Source: Rhyzopertha dominica (taxonomy: Eukaryota; Arthropoda; Insecta; Coleoptera; Bostrichidae). Taken from it: a DNA stretch of 64,000 nucleotides. The stretch is taken from the NCBI GenBank assembly GCA_025024175.1, contig QCXZ01000064.1, positions 54,581,325 to 54,645,324 of the forward strand. Direction: 5' to 3'. Positions 44,670-56,718 of the stretch are shown one piece after another. Position 1 is the first letter of the stretch. Each line of letters starts with the position of its first letter. Position numbers and translations under genes: made by a program. Below the pieces are notes generated by a model that did not search any database, was not told the origin of the DNA, and was given only the letters and a program-made list of their open reading frames with translations.

Positions 44670-46959
44670 CAGGATGATTTTTTGAAAACTTCACACCTTA
44701 AATAACTTTAAATATAGCAAAAATTTAAAAATTTGCAAAAACAGGTAAACTTTTGTTTGCAGGGGGACAACTTTTGAGATAAGTTTTTAATGGATAGCGC
44801 TTACTCTCTGAGCAGGGTAGACACCCCTTTAAAATTTTTAAATGGAACTATCCATCTTGTGAAACATCATTTGAAAGCTTATTTCACAAAGAGTCTGGCC
44901 ATGTAATTAGTTTTACCACGTTTAACTTATTGACGGGGTAATAGATTAATAGTGCCTACGAAACAGGTTGCCTATTAAATTGAATATTTTGGACTCTTTT
45001 CAACAAAATGTATTTTATTTTAGAGCGGAAATAAAATTTGTCCTTACGAGAACCCAAAATTTAAACAAACAACTTGTAAAAAATATGACACTTAAAAAAG
45101 CTCCCAGAATACTGAAAATTTTCTTTTAACATTATTATTAACATTAAAGTATTTATCATGTAATTTTTTAGAAAGTCCATGTCCACGAAAAAGAAAAATT
45201 ATTTATTTGTAACTCCAAAAACAGTGTGAACAAAACCATAGAAATTCAAACCTTACAATAGATTCTCAAAATGTGCACCACCTCTTTCCATACAATAATA
45301 CAGACGGTTCTCGAACTCCTGCTGCATTTTTCGGAAAGTTTCAGGTGGAATCCTCCTGCACTCGTTAATAATTCTTTCTCGCAGATCGTCCAGGCTAGTA
45401 GGTTGTGTTTTGTAAACCACAGATTTTAAATGACCCCATAGAAAGAAATCTAAAGCAGTCAAATCGGGTGGGCATTCAATTGTTCCACGCCTACCAATCC
45501 AGTGAAGAGGAAATCTATGATTTAACCAATTTCGCACATTAATGGCGTAATGCGGTAGGGCTCCATCATGTTGGTAAAACAATTCGTATTCATCCAACAT
45601 TGGATTTCCTTCAGGGTCACGTTTGTTTTCTAATTGCTCTGTGATTAAAGGATCAATAACGTTATCAAGTAATTCTAAATACATTCCCCCATTTAGCGTC
45701 CCATCAATGAAAATTGGACCTACAATTGCGTTGCCAAGTATTCCAGCCCAGACGTTCAGCTTCTGAGGAACTTGTGTATGACCTTCTCGAAAAATATAAG
45801 GATTNTCGTCACTCCAGTACCTGACGCTATGTTTATTTACAGAGCCGTTCAAAAAAAAATTGCATTAATCACTGAAGCAGATATTTTTTATTAAATTTGG
45901 ATTTACTATAATCTTTTCTGTCATAATTTCGCAAAATTGCAGTCTTCTATCGAAGTCATCTTCGCCGAGTTCCTGGAGAGTTTTCATCTTATAGGGATGG
46001 AATTTGTGCAGTTTTGTAACTTTCCTTACAGATGAATAAGAAAGTCCAGTGGCTGTAGAAATGTTACGCAAAGAGCTAGTTGGATCCATTGCAAAATGAC
46101 CAAGTACTTCAAGTTGGGCCATTTCATCAAAGACTCTATTCCCTGCCCTTTTCTGTTTACTACAGATCTATTGTCTTGAAATTTCTGCACGAGATCGAGA
46201 ATGTACCTAGCGTCAACATTTTTATCGGGGTGCCGTTCGTTAAACACCCTTGCTGACGCACGAGCACAGCTATGCTCAGCACCGTAAATAAAAATTATTT
46301 CTACCCTTTCGACAGTTGAATAAACCATTATCACTTGGACTCTCACTTTAAAATTTCACGCGATTTATAAAAAGGAATGTGAACAAAAAGATGGTCGTGC
46401 CAAAGAAGTAGCCAAAAAGTTGAAACAAAAAATTGGAAACACAAAGTAGATAATTATTTAGCCAATTCAGTATAAACTGTCGAGTTGCAATATCAAGTAA
46501 TGTCGAAAGAAAATTTTAAGTATTTTTGGCATTTTGCTTAGGTGTAACAATTATTTTTTAACAAGTTTTTTAGGCTTAAGTGAGGACAATNTTTATTGTA
46601 ACTGCAAGACAATAAATTTTGTTAAAAAAAGTCCAAAATATTCCATTTTATAAGCCACTTGCTACAATGCACTTTTTGACCGACTACCCCGTCAATGGGT
46701 AAAAAATAGTAAAACTAATTACATGGCAAGACTCCTTGTGTAATAAGCTTTTAAATGATGTATCGTAAGATGGGTAGTTTCATTTAAAATTTTTGAAGGG
46801 GTATCTACCCCGCTAAGAGGGTAAGCGCTATCCTTTAAAAACTTATCTCAAAAGTTGTCCCCCTGCAAACAAAAGTTTAGGTACCTGTTTTTGCAAAATT
46901 TTTAATTTTTCCTCTATTTAAAGTTATTTAAGGTGTGAAGTTTTCAAAAAATCACCTGG
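44670..46959 (-). mobile_element. Tc1/mariner-like transposon, copy 2
   Basis: A 2,290 bp full-length copy of the element at 24,419, same orientation. TA at 44,668-44,669 and at 46,960-46,961. The left tip CAGGATG and the right tip CACCTGG each carry a change from CAGGGTG. Ns at 45,805 and 46,591. Confidence 0.9.
45253..46328 (-). pseudogene. Mariner-like transposase, frameshifted (copy 2)
   Basis: Same domain order as copy 1: HTH part (ATG at 46,326-46,328), FCEIMTEKIIVNPNLIKN, and the catalytic C-terminal part (45,253-45,852) with YQHDGALPHYAINVRNW. The frame is broken after GQGIES as in copy 1, and by an in-frame TAA plus a longer T run (nine) after ICFSD. Four residues (RSPD region: CPPDLTA instead of CPPRSPDLTA, with three lost and the join shifted) are altered just at the third catalytic site, though the DLTALDFF Asp remains. 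Confidence 0.88.
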
Positions 46960-46961
46960 TA

Positions 46962-47740
46962 TATGAATTAACATAAACAATATTAACAATTACCAACGGG
47001 TTTGGAACAAACCATTTCAAAATTATTAAAAGCAACATAGTTATTGTTGCAGTTATAACGTTAATTATTATTATCATAAAACATACTAGGTTCATTTAAT
47101 TCTAAAAACATAAATCGTTTGGTTGTTGTTTAAATAATAATTAATGATATGATTCTCTTCCACAAAACGGTTAAGCCGCTTATCTTTTAGGAAGTGTTTT
47201 GTTAGTTACGACAATAAACTATTACGTAAATGGGTATCGCAATAGTGATATTTTTAATCAACTATAGTCATATTTAGTTGTCATATCTATAAAATTGTCT
47301 GATTTATTCATGGTTATTTCTTTTTGTCTCTCACATTCTTTTATGATGCTTTAGTATCGTATATGTTTGTTGCTGTATTTTGATATCAATGTCGCTACTC
47401 ATAAATGATAGGTTGAAATGATAATATATTATGCTGTAGTTTCCTGCAACTTTTCTTTCTTTTTTAACGTACCTTTATATGTATACATTTTTCCTTGAAA
47501 ACAGGTCAGTGTTAAAAAATATTTAAAGCAAATGGTCTAGTACGTTGAGCGTCTGAAAAGTATGCAATTAATATTTGCTTATTGACTAGATTCCAAAAAC
47601 GATCGCAGAAAATTTTAAAAATGTCACTTAATTCTGATGCTTATGAGTGACAAAGCGCACTTCTGGAAATATTTCTGCGAGGAATTATATAACTATTGTT
47701 TTTGTATCTTCAATAAAATTACGATATTTCCACAAAAACG
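46962..47740. other. Unassigned intergenic DNA upstream of CAP gene 1
   Basis: AT-rich, with no recognised repeat or gene. Confidence 0.4.
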
Positions 47741-47960
47741 AATTTACTGTTTATCAAAATCATGTTTCTATACGAGTTCGTGCACTGTAAACTGATAACA
47801 CCTCTTTAGAACCACCTACTTCAAAACATTCTTATTAAACTGGATTATGAAGATAAACGATTAGCACACAGTTGTGATCCTATAAAAGGAAGGTACTGAC
47901 TTATTAGGGAATAGGCAGTAAGTAATATTACCTCTGGTAGGAACTCAACCACTACATACA
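47741..47960 (+). promoter_or_regulatory. CAP gene 1 promoter with TATA box
   Basis: TATAAAAGG at 47,881-47,889, 80 bp before the ATG. The preceding 150 bp (GTTTATCAAAATCATGTTTC, ACGAGTTCGTGCACTGTAA, CAAAACATTCTTATTAAAC) is conserved in front of gene 2 (54,450-54,600), so the duplication carried its promoter. Confidence 0.75.
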
Positions 47961-49091
47961 ATGCAGTTCACTACCGTTGTGGCAGTCTTCTTGATTGTTG
48001 TTTTGACCACTGTATTTGGAGCTAATGACTGTGGTTTAGGTATTGTAGGTAAGCATTTAGAATCGTAATCAAACTNGTAGGTAGAATCTTAAGGATTTCA
48101 TCCAGCGTGAGAGTCAACTTTATCGTGAATTGATTGCATCAATATGGTTAAAAAAACTCAAAAAAAATTTTTTTTGGCAGTCAACATAATAGTATTTCTC
48201 AATAGAAAAAATGAGAGTGTAAGGACCAATTTATAATACAGGTATAAGTATTATTAATTGGAAAATTTTAACGTAATCTAAATGATTGCTATACCTATTA
48301 CATTATGTACATATAATATAAACTATATGCTCTACTTCTTTTAAGAATCTGGAGTGAACAATACTGAAAAGGAAATTATCGTAAACAAGCATAATGAACT
48401 TAGGTTATTAATTGCCCAGGGTCAAGTTGAAGGTCAGCCAAAGGGAGTCAATATAAAGAAGATCGTAAGTAATTTTTATTTCATGTAAAAATTGTGTTAC
48501 ACCGACCTATTTGTAATACCTATTTCTATTCTTAATATTACTTTTCAGTACTGGGATGATCAGCTGGCACAAAAAGCACAAGAAATAGCGGACACGTGTA
48601 TATTTGCTCACGTAAAAGTAGAGGATGGTTAGTGGTTAAACCATTTCAAACGATTGTCTCTTACTCATAATTTTGCAGATCGTTGGTCGTGGGTAGGCCA
48701 AAATTTATTTAAATCATGGCAAACTCACGGCACTAACTACTCTGACTGGGCAAATGCTATACAAGATGGTTGGTTCAGCGAATACAAGAATTTAATTTAC
48801 CCCAATAGTACCACTGGAGTAGTAGGACATTATACTCAAGTTGTGTGGGATACAACTCGATATGTAGGATGTGGCTATACTAGCTGGATACCATCAGGAA
48901 TTGAAAGAGACAAGTTGTATGTTTGTAATTATGGGCCGGGGTAAGCAATTATATTTAAAATAATAATTTAAAATAACTGTATTTTTACTCAAGCAAAATA
49001 TTGTAATAAAATATTCTATTTTAGAGGAAACTATGTTGGTGCTGCACCATATCAGACTTGTGACAGCAGCTCGTCCTTAGTAGATCTATAG
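47961..49091 (+). CDS. CAP-superfamily secreted protein (antigen 5-like), gene 1
   Basis: Five exons: 47,961-48,048; 48,346-48,464; 48,549-48,627; 48,679-48,940; 49,025-49,091. All introns are GT-AG, phases match, and the product is 204 residues. Residues 1-20 (MQFTTVVAVFLIVVLTTVFG) form a signal peptide. Family marks: NKHNELRLLIA (CAP His), WVGQNLF, GHYTQVVWDTTRYVGCGYT (CAP1 signature with the second His) and VCNYGPGGNYVG (CAP2 signature). CAP proteins of the insect antigen 5/venom-allergen branch are secreted, with varied roles (saliva, venom, reproduction, immunity); which applies here cannot be told. Five Cys are present, an odd number. Intron 3 is only 51 bp, with donor GTTAGT. N at 48,076 lies in intron 1. 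Confidence 0.92.
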
Positions 49092-49175
49092 CAGGGGTTT
49101 TTTTTTACATTATGTGTGTCAATTCTGTAAATAGAAAAATGCGCTGTTAGTACTTTTTATATCATTTGATACAAC

Positions 49176-49181
49176 AATAAA
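49176..49181 (+). promoter_or_regulatory. Poly(A) signal of CAP gene 1
   Basis: AATAAA about 85 bp after the stop, in 3' UTR sequence conserved among all three copies (GGTACAACAATAAACAC-like). Confidence 0.8.
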
Positions 49182-49559
49182 CACGTACCCTTACTTATTT
49201 GTTATTTTTTCTTTTGGATTTGCTACTCTATGTTACACGACGTATAGCGTTTACAGGGTGTTCACACTAACATTCTACAATATCTAACTATTTTATTTGA
49301 CGTAGTAGAATAGTGGTTTAAATGGGAATGTTTCTTAATTTTTCGAGAAGAATTTGATGGTGTTTAGAAAAAACAATTGAAATCATCTGTCAAAGATATT
49401 GACTGCAAGTTTGCTAGTTTAAATAGAACGACCCCACCTTTTATAGAGCATTCGATTCACCACATCAAGTTAAAAAAAGTATTAAGACACCAACACTTTA
49501 TAGCTTTATAGTCATTTGTTTTTGAGATGTTTTAGGTGATATTTTCTATTATTTCTTGA
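49182..49559. other. Spacer downstream of CAP gene 1
   Basis: No feature recognised beyond AT-rich sequence. Confidence 0.4.
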
Positions 49560-50140
49560 GCATATATGTTGGTGCGAAGCCCCATTCTAATTTGGATCGC
49601 GAGATCCACGTAAAAAAACAGTGGCTTCAGAGCTGCGATTTTATGAATTTATTTCTTATAAATTCAAAGTTAAGTTGTCAAAGAAGTGTTTCCATTACCA
49701 TCACAGCGTAATCGTGAACTCAGCAGGGACCAAAAACAGAGTCACCAAAATTAAACACAGATTTCATCTCGGCAAACAATCTTTGCTTTCCCAAGCTCGA
49801 CACACGATACTGAAGATAAGCTTTTCTTCCAAATTGATTGTTTTGTTTACCAAATTTCTAAGAGATTTGTAATAATTCCAGCAAGCGACTGTTGTGGAAT
49901 GTGTATATCGAGTTAAGGCTTTGTCACGCAGCCCCATCGTGAACTTAAGATTTTCTGTTAGCCATGGTGCTCTGGGCCTAGAAAATGTACGCCTGATAAC
50001 AGGCGCGTGTACATAAATCCGTTCCAGCAATTTACTATTCAGGTATTCTGCTTTACCATTAATATCAGGAATATCACTTATATCCTCCCAAGTTTTCGCT
50101 ACGATATCATAAATACATTTAATCCATCTCTAGAAATAGG
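49560..50140 (-). pseudogene. LINE ORF2 linker fragment
   Basis: A minus-strand open part (49,764-50,030) reads ERIYVHAPVIRRTFSRPRAP, WLTENLKFTMGLRDKALTRY and NYYKSLRNLVNKTI. This is the region between endonuclease and RT of Jockey-type LINEs. Upstream on the same strand IPDINGKAEYLNSKLLE can be read, and downstream the frame breaks after SKDCLPR, with LEWGFAP-like sequence near 49,575. No catalytic domain is retained. Confidence 0.7.
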
Positions 50141-51566
50141 AGTAATATTATTAACAATAGTTAGGAAAGACAATAAATAAGGACTTCATTTTGTGCAAAA
50201 TTGTTACCTATCATATGTAGTTGTATTGAATAAATTAAATCAAATATTCGCTAGAAGATGGTAAGGGCGTGCACAAACAACTTTTTTTAGCTAGGTTCCT
50301 ACGGTACTGCCCCTAAAGTCACAATTCTCGTTTTTTGCCTCGTAGGCGCCGCTGAACATTATTTTTGATGCTTGGTATGATGCTACACCTCAAAATTAGA
50401 TAAAGGCTATGATATACACCACGTTACCTAAAGATGGCCCGGGTACCTTAAGGTACAAATATCTAATTTATTTTGAACGTGATTTTTTATATTGAATTTG
50501 ATAGTGCTTGTAAAATTTGGATTAAGGCTTGGAAAACACGCACCATTATACCTGAGGTAAAATATTAAATATTTATCTGTCAGTTAGGCTGACTACACCC
50601 AGTATAGGGTACAATATAGCGTAGGCAATGGTTGTCAGGAAACAGTGCATTTGATTTTAAGAGCGTTAATGAAGGCAACATAAAAATAAGATCTGTAAGT
50701 TGATTGAAATTTGTATTTGAAGGAGCTTAAAACACTGAGTTTGCCTCCATCCGAAACAATTTTTTTAGTTTACTTTAGCAACCTAAACTTTATTCTTAAG
50801 TGCATTTTAATATCTTGAAATTGCCGCTTTTTGATGAAGGCAGTCTAATAACATTAAGCTGAAGGTATGAGCTATTGTGGTTTGACATATAGCGTTGTTA
50901 GACCAGCACCTAAAAGAGTCTGATCTGGGTACACTGCTGTTTTATAGTGATACCTACAAGAAATGGTATTAGTTGAGAAAAGTTGTTATTTGCTGAAAAC
51001 CTAGAATTATTATAAATTAACACTATAAATGGTTGCAATAACATACAACTGATGTAACGAAAACAGGTTGTTTCTTAACATTACTAAATACCCATTGCTC
51101 AGTGTTTATTATTACGAGGAAAATATAAAGCTCGGAACATCCCTACTCAATTACTGGTGTTATTTTTGACAGAAACAACTCAACCAATGATTTGGGTATT
51201 ATGCACATATTTGACTCTAAGTTATTTATCATCCGGCGCATTGATGGTATTGGTACCCAATCACTTGTGATGATGTAGATTTTTTGCGCTCATTTCAGGA
51301 GATGCCTGAAGTGTGCCATTGCATATAGATTTTTTGTTTGACGGTTCTTGTCATACATTTGTTCTACTCGCTGACAGCCTCATGGTGCAGCGTAAGTAAT
51401 TACTTGTAAATACAATTTCTGCCCGGCGAGCTGTTTTTATTCTTGTATTTCACAGTGTGTAGAACAATAAAAAAGACTTGAAATGTTTGCTGATTTCCTT
51501 GCTCGGCATTGTGCTCCTACCCAACCGATCCTTTCGAACACCACTGCCCCTAAAGGGCTTTAGATA
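50141..51566. other. Unassigned intergenic DNA
   Basis: No gene recognised. Confidence 0.45.
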
Positions 51567-51856
51567 CAGGGTTTCTATAAATGATTCATGTATCCAGGGC
51601 GCTTATGGAAATTATCGATTAAATAAATTTTCCGCCTCTCAGGAAAGTGACGTATATTTTGTCATCTGTCGATTTTTGAATTATTTGGTACATTTTAATA
51701 ATAATTAACTTTAAGGTTGCAGAAAGCTTACATGTCGGAGCTATGGTGTGACATTGATATGCAACCTTCTACTACTATCGCCGTGCATTATGCATAATTG
51801 TAGCTTGACAGCACTTACAAAAAGGCGGCACAAAGAATTCAGAAATCAACTCCCTG
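51567..51856. mobile_element. Complete 290 bp TA-flanked MITE
   Basis: Starts CAGGGTTTCTATAAATGATT and ends AATCAACTCCCTG, with TA directly outside each end (51,565-51,566 and 51,857-51,858). The true terminal inverted repeat is short (CAGGG/CCCTG). Related sequences occur at 3,574, 13,919 and 61,963. No coding content. TA duplication points to Tc1/mariner-type mobilisation. Confidence 0.75.
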
Positions 51857-51898
51857 TATAAAGTATTTCTTTTTGCCCTCTTTTCTAACGCATCCATT

Positions 51899-52391
51899 AG
51901 GGCTGCCAGAATTTTCCCTGCGCAGTCAGCACTGTCATTTTTGAGCCTCATTTGTAGATTTTGTGAAAAAGCGGATCAATTTTTCTGGAATTTCTCGGAG
52001 TCTTTAGAAGTTTCTTATGTTTTTTCTCTAAGAGCATGCTTTTTCCACATCATTCTCACCACCATGCACTATGTGAAACAATGATGACACATTTGACAAA
52101 ACGCCATTTCAGAATTTGTTCCAGCTATCGAAGAATAAAGTTTGCTTCTTTTATTATAAATGATTGTAATGGAAATTTATTACGCAAATTATTACCTGAA
52201 TTTAATGTATTTTCTTATCTTTTCAATATTCTGGAAGGTCCATTTGATGGTTCGCCTAAATTTTGTGATATTTTTAGCGTCTCCGTACTAAGTAGTACCA
52301 CGAGCGGGACATTCAGGAAATTCGTCGAGGCGCGGGACATTTTAATGAACATCGGGACTGTCTCGCCGAAATCGGGACGCCTGGCAACCCT
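51899..52391. mobile_element. Non-autonomous DNA element with AGGGYTGCCAG ends
   Basis: The left end is AGGGCTGCCAGAATTTTCCC; the inverse of the right end is AGGGTTGCCAGGCGTCCC. About 493 bp. A 146-codon forward frame (52,036-52,476) crosses the right end and is not supported as a gene. No matching flanking duplication was seen, so the class (possibly hAT-like) is open. Confidence 0.4.
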
Positions 52392-52760
52392 TTGTGCAAG
52401 TTTGTGTTCAAATACAAGCAATCAAGTATATTATGGGTATATTTTCAAACAAAGGAGATGTTATCAGTTACAATAATGAATTTGAATAAATGTAAAAAAC
52501 AAGGTGTTGATGTATTGTTATTCTTTAAGTTTTCCTGTTGTTAACAAGGTCTTATCTTTATGACATCAGACTAAAGTAAACTTCTCAGTAACCCTTATCA
52601 ATGCAACGATCATGTATACATTTCTTTCAAAGTGCAATTTGCTCCTGGTATTCTGCAGTTAAGGTGTATCTATATTTTTCTCTTACTTGTAGATATTGGA
52701 ATATTATTACACTTCTTGTTTTGTATAAGCATGTATTTTTTGAACGAATATTAGTGGCTT

Positions 52761-52796
52761 CGAGATCGAGATTATCTATGCAAAATCTCGATCTCG
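52761..52796. other. Perfect 12 bp stem hairpin
   Basis: CGAGATCGAGAT at 52,761-52,772 and its exact inverse at 52,785-52,796, with a 12 nt loop. No associated gene. Confidence 0.6.
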
Positions 52797-52934
52797 TCTC
52801 TAAAGTTCGAGATGTAAAAATTTCAAGAAAAGCGAGAAAATTCTAGTCTCAACAGCTGCACTATAACCCAAGAGTTTCTCTACAATTGTTTCATTATTCA
52901 ACACTTTCGTTACAAGGTGTGCTGTGTGAACTAT

Positions 52935-53830
52935 ATCGTAAAAAACCGCTGCAAATTGAATCAATACTTCCACATCCAATTGTCAAAATAACATTTACAT
53001 AGACATCTACGGACATTTACGTTTTTATTTCTTATACTATACGATTAGTAATCAGGTTTTGAGCATTTTTTTCTCTCTACACATTTTTTTTAACACAAAC
53101 AGTCCTCGTGATAGCAAAAATATATAAATTTTAAAATCGGTTTTTTCCAAATAACTCGAAAATTATTAACTTAACAAAAAAAATTACAAGAGTGCTTTCT
53201 ATACATAAATTTTATTTTCTACATAATACCAAAATTTTAAAAAAATCGTTCGAGCGGGGCACAAAATAAGTTTTTTGGAAATATTTCGAAAACGTCAAAA
53301 TTTTGAATAAATTTTCTATGACACTTTTTGTGAAAAATTTTATTTCGTATCTGACGGTATTTTAATTTTTTAATATATTAAATATATTCGGAGATATTTA
53401 GGAATAACCGTTTTCTTTAAGTGACGCTGTTTTGCTAATATCTTGTAAACAGTTTGCTGCACCGAATGTTTATAAGAACAAATAATACTCGCAGTTATAC
53501 TACTAATCACACACTTAAACTAAAAATAAAAAAAAACATTTGCAAAAAGGTCAGTTACCCCCCAATTTTGTCCCCTTCCAGATGCCCTATTTACTCCACA
53601 AACAATAGGTCGCTTTGGATAGTTAGATAGATTTATACGTTTGCCAAATTTCAAATTCATATATTAAGTCTTTCGAAAGTTATCGCGTCTACAAACAAAA
53701 CCACAGAGCCACTCACAGACAAGAAATTTTTTTACGTTTTTGACCATCTTAAAGCGAATGAGCAAATAAAAATTTTTGAAATTTTTTTTTCGCGGTTTAA
53801 TACTTCCCATCCGTTGTATGAGGAAGCTCA
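52935..53830. repeat. ~0.9 kb dispersed repeat, copy A
   Basis: Matches 62,893-63,862 in the same orientation. Both start with AACCGCTGCA-ATTGAATCAA (one base differs at the dash) and CTTCCACATCCAATTGTCAA, and end with CTTCCCATCCGTTG. Class unknown; no coding frame is conserved. Copy A lacks the CA/GACA expansion of copy B. Downstream, 53,831-54,440 has a 111-codon frame (53,861-54,196) without recognised domains. Confidence 0.65.
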
Positions 53831-54449
53831 ACACAAACAGAAATTAAAAAACCTATTACTGTGCAGGGAAAGTTTAGTTCCCGTTATGGAAAGAAAGCAC
53901 TTGATATGAAGTTAATCAGAACATGGCTGGAAGCTTTTTTAGCAACGGGATCGATTCAGAAACTGTGCAAACAGTTCAAATCGCATTCACAAAGTTGCCA
54001 CAGAAATTGTGCGAAAGATCGAAATTGTTCAGGCATTAAAACTAGGAGATTGCCTTTTTCCTGGGGAAAACCATCTTTACGATGTAGGTCACACAGTGCT
54101 CTTTGTGGCGAGAGAGTTAAATGTTACACAACTGTACAGAAATTTCATGGCTTCTCCAGTATAAGTATACCTGTAAAAAGAAACGTTTTCCTTTAAGTAT
54201 CTCAAAAGTACTCAAATAAAGCTAATATTCACTTGATTGCACTTCGAAAACGAATTTAGCAAATTTTCGTCTTTCTTGGACTATGCAAGAATAACGATAG
54301 TTACCATTATCTTAACGGTCTTGTTTTGGTTAATTTGAAGCACATTGTTTTACTTCTGGATCTTATTTCATCGAAAAATCGTATACTTGTTTTTTCTCTT
54401 CAATTATAGTAAAATCCCATCTACGAAAAGGAAAACTTACTTCAATTAA

Positions 54450-54665
54450 TACTTGTTTATCAAAATCCTGTTTCTATACGAGTTCGTTCACTGTAACTGA
54501 CACCTTTTAGAACTACCTAGTTCAAAACATTCTTATTAAACGGAATTAACAAGATAACAGGAAATGATTAGGCAAAGATTTGCTCATATAAAAGGGAAGG
54601 CACTCACACAGAAGGTAGGCAGTAAGTAGTATTACCTGTAGAAGGAATCCATCCACTTAAACATT
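54450..54665 (+). promoter_or_regulatory. CAP gene 2 promoter with TATA box
   Basis: TATAAAAGG at 54,587-54,595, 79 bp before the ATG, with the upstream block shared with gene 1 (CTATACGAGTTCGTTCACTG, AAAACATTCTTATTAAAC). Confidence 0.75.
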
Positions 54666-56184
54666 ATGCAGTACACTAGCGTCGTGGCAATCTTTGCAAT
54701 TGTTGTTTCCACCACTGTATTTGGAGCTGATGACTGTGGTTTAGGTATCGTAGGTAAGCATTCAGGATAGTAATTAAACTAGTAGGTATTATAATATAAT
54801 GTACTAAATTATTACTTATTGTTAAATTGTTTAGTTAACTAGGATTGTTAAACGTGTTACATTATGTACATATATATGAACTATATACTCTATTTCTTTT
54901 AAGAATCTGGAGTGAACGATACTGAAAAGGATATTATCGTGAACAAGCATAATGAGCTTAGATTATTAATTGCCCAGGGTAAGGTTGCAGGTCAGCCAAA
55001 AGGAGCTAATATAAACAAGATTGTAAGTAATTATTTATCTAATATAATAACTGTCAGATAGTGACAGATTTAGGTGCCCCATTTTTGCATACAAGCCTCG
55101 AAGGAAGGTAAATTTATGAGTGGCTCTTGGGGATAACATGGAAAGTTTAATTTTCCTTACACAAGTAAAAATGTACTTAGATATACATTCCAGCCACTCA
55201 AGCCAAACGGTTTTTCGGACTAGTGACAATGTACGTGTTTATACGTTTGATGAGTTTGTTTGAAAAAATTGGTCAAGATCTATAATTTTCCTTGCAAGTA
55301 CGCCCTTATATTAATACTTCAACCACCTGTAACACTCAAGCCTCTGGTTTTTTCGAAGCCAGGCTCGATTACTTAATCATTTAGTGAACACGACTTTGGT
55401 GAAAATGTGGCCAAGGGATATCTTTTACTTGTGTTAAGGAAAATTGATAATTCACCATAATCACACCATTGTACTTTTCAACCCTCCTCGAGGCTTGCAT
55501 GCGAAAATAGGGTACCTAAATCTGTCACTATCTGACAGCCTATAAAAATTGTATTGCTTGATGTGCTGTATGGCAATAATATACACTTTAAAGTATTTTT
55601 ATTACAAACTATATTCCTTACATCATTTTTCAGTACTGGGATGATCAGCTGGCACAAAAAGCACAAGAAATAGCGGACACGTGTATATTTTCTCACGTAA
55701 AAGTAGAGGATGGTAACACAATAAGCAGTTAAACCATTTCAAGCAATTGGGTCTTACTCATGATTTTACAGATCGTTGGTCGTGGGTAGGTCAAAACTTA
55801 TTTAAATCATGGCAAACCCACGGCACTAACTACTCTGACTGGTCAAATGCTATACAAGATGGTTGGTTTAGCGAATACAAGAATTTCATTTACCCCAATA
55901 GTTCCACTGGAGTAGTAGGACACTATACTCAAGTTGTGTGGGATACAACTCGATACGTAGGATGTGGCTATACTAGCTGGATACCATCAGGAATTGAAAG
56001 AGACAAGTTGTATGTTTGTAATTATGGGCCGGGGTAAGCAATTATATTCAAAATAATAATTTAAAATAACTGCATTTTTACTCAAGCAAAATATTGTAAT
56101 AAAATATTCTATTTTAGAGGAAACTATGTTGGTGCTGCACCATATCAGATTTGTGACGGCAGCTGTTCCTTAATAGATCTATAG
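54666..56184 (+). CDS. CAP-superfamily secreted protein (antigen 5-like), gene 2
   Basis: Five exons: 54,666-54,753; 54,904-55,022; 55,634-55,712; 55,772-56,033; 56,118-56,184. Exon lengths are identical to gene 1, giving 204 residues. It has a signal peptide (MQYTSVVAIFAIVVSTTVFG), then DDCGLG, NKHNELRLLIA, WVGQNLF, GHYTQVVWDTTRYVGCGYT and VCNYGPGGNYVG. Function is as for gene 1: a secreted CAP fold protein of unknown specific role. The C-terminus differs (QICDGSCSLIDL instead of QTCDSSSSLVDL), adding a sixth Cys. Intron 2 holds a 488 bp foldback MITE that gene 1 lacks. No disabling changes were found. Confidence 0.92.
55051..55538. mobile_element. Foldback MITE in intron 2 of CAP gene 2
   Basis: Inverted arms of about 50 bp. 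The left begins CTGTCAGATAGTGACAGATT, followed by TAGGT; the right is its near-perfect inverse ending TCTGTCACTATCTGACAG. The related copy in gene 3 (58,544-58,897) shows outer tips AGACCGTTAG/CTAACGGTCT. No coding content. Confidence 0.8.
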
Positions 56185-56262
56185 GAGGGTTTATTATATT
56201 GTGTGTAAATACTGTAAATAGGGAAATGCTCTGTTAGTACTTTTTATATTATTTGGTACAAC

Positions 56263-56268
56263 AATAAA
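56263..56268 (+). promoter_or_regulatory. Poly(A) signal of CAP gene 2
   Basis: AATAAA about 80 bp after the stop, same 3' UTR context as in gene 1. Confidence 0.8.
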
Positions 56269-56463
56269 CACCTACTTTTACTTGTTTATTTTTTCTTTTG
56301 GATTTGTTGTGTAGTGAATTTGAAAGTAACACAAATAGATTCGGAATAACAGCAATAGTGGTAAATAAGTGCAATCTGTGGGGTCTTCTAGGTAACAACA
56401 AGCCAAAATCCAATAGTTGATATTAATAAGATAACAGTAAATGAGAGGGCCAAGTTATGCTCA

Positions 56464-56472
56464 TATAAAAGG
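56464..56472 (+). promoter_or_regulatory. TATA box of CAP copy 3
   Basis: TATAAAAGG 79 bp before the ATG. Only the proximal promoter (from about AATAAGATAACAGTAAATGA, 56,423) is shared with gene 2; the conserved distal block is missing. Confidence 0.7.
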
Positions 56473-56718
56473 GAAGGTACTCACATAGGAAGTAAGCAGT
56501 ATATAGTATTATTTGTAGAAGGAATCGAACCACTGAGACATTATGCAGTTCACTAGCGTCGTGGCAATCTTTGCAAGTGTTGTTTTGACCACTGTATTTG
56601 GAGCTGATGACTGTGGTTTAGGTATCGTAGGTAAGCATTTGTGATAGTGATTCACTAGTCGTGTTTAGTTCTTTCCTTTTTTTTGTAATTGCTAAACGTA
56701 TTACATTATGTACATATA

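Noticed and set aside
52036..52476. 146-codon plus-strand frame
   Set aside because: Crosses the end of a non-autonomous element; contains no recognised motif.
53861..53990. Start of a fourth CAP-related gene upstream of gene 2
   Set aside because: No signal peptide, CAP motif or conserved promoter; the gene 2 promoter begins only at about 54,450.
53861..54196. 111-codon plus-strand frame (WLEAFLATGSIQKL)
   Set aside because: Considered as a transposase N-terminus, but no helix-turn-helix or catalytic motif can be confirmed.
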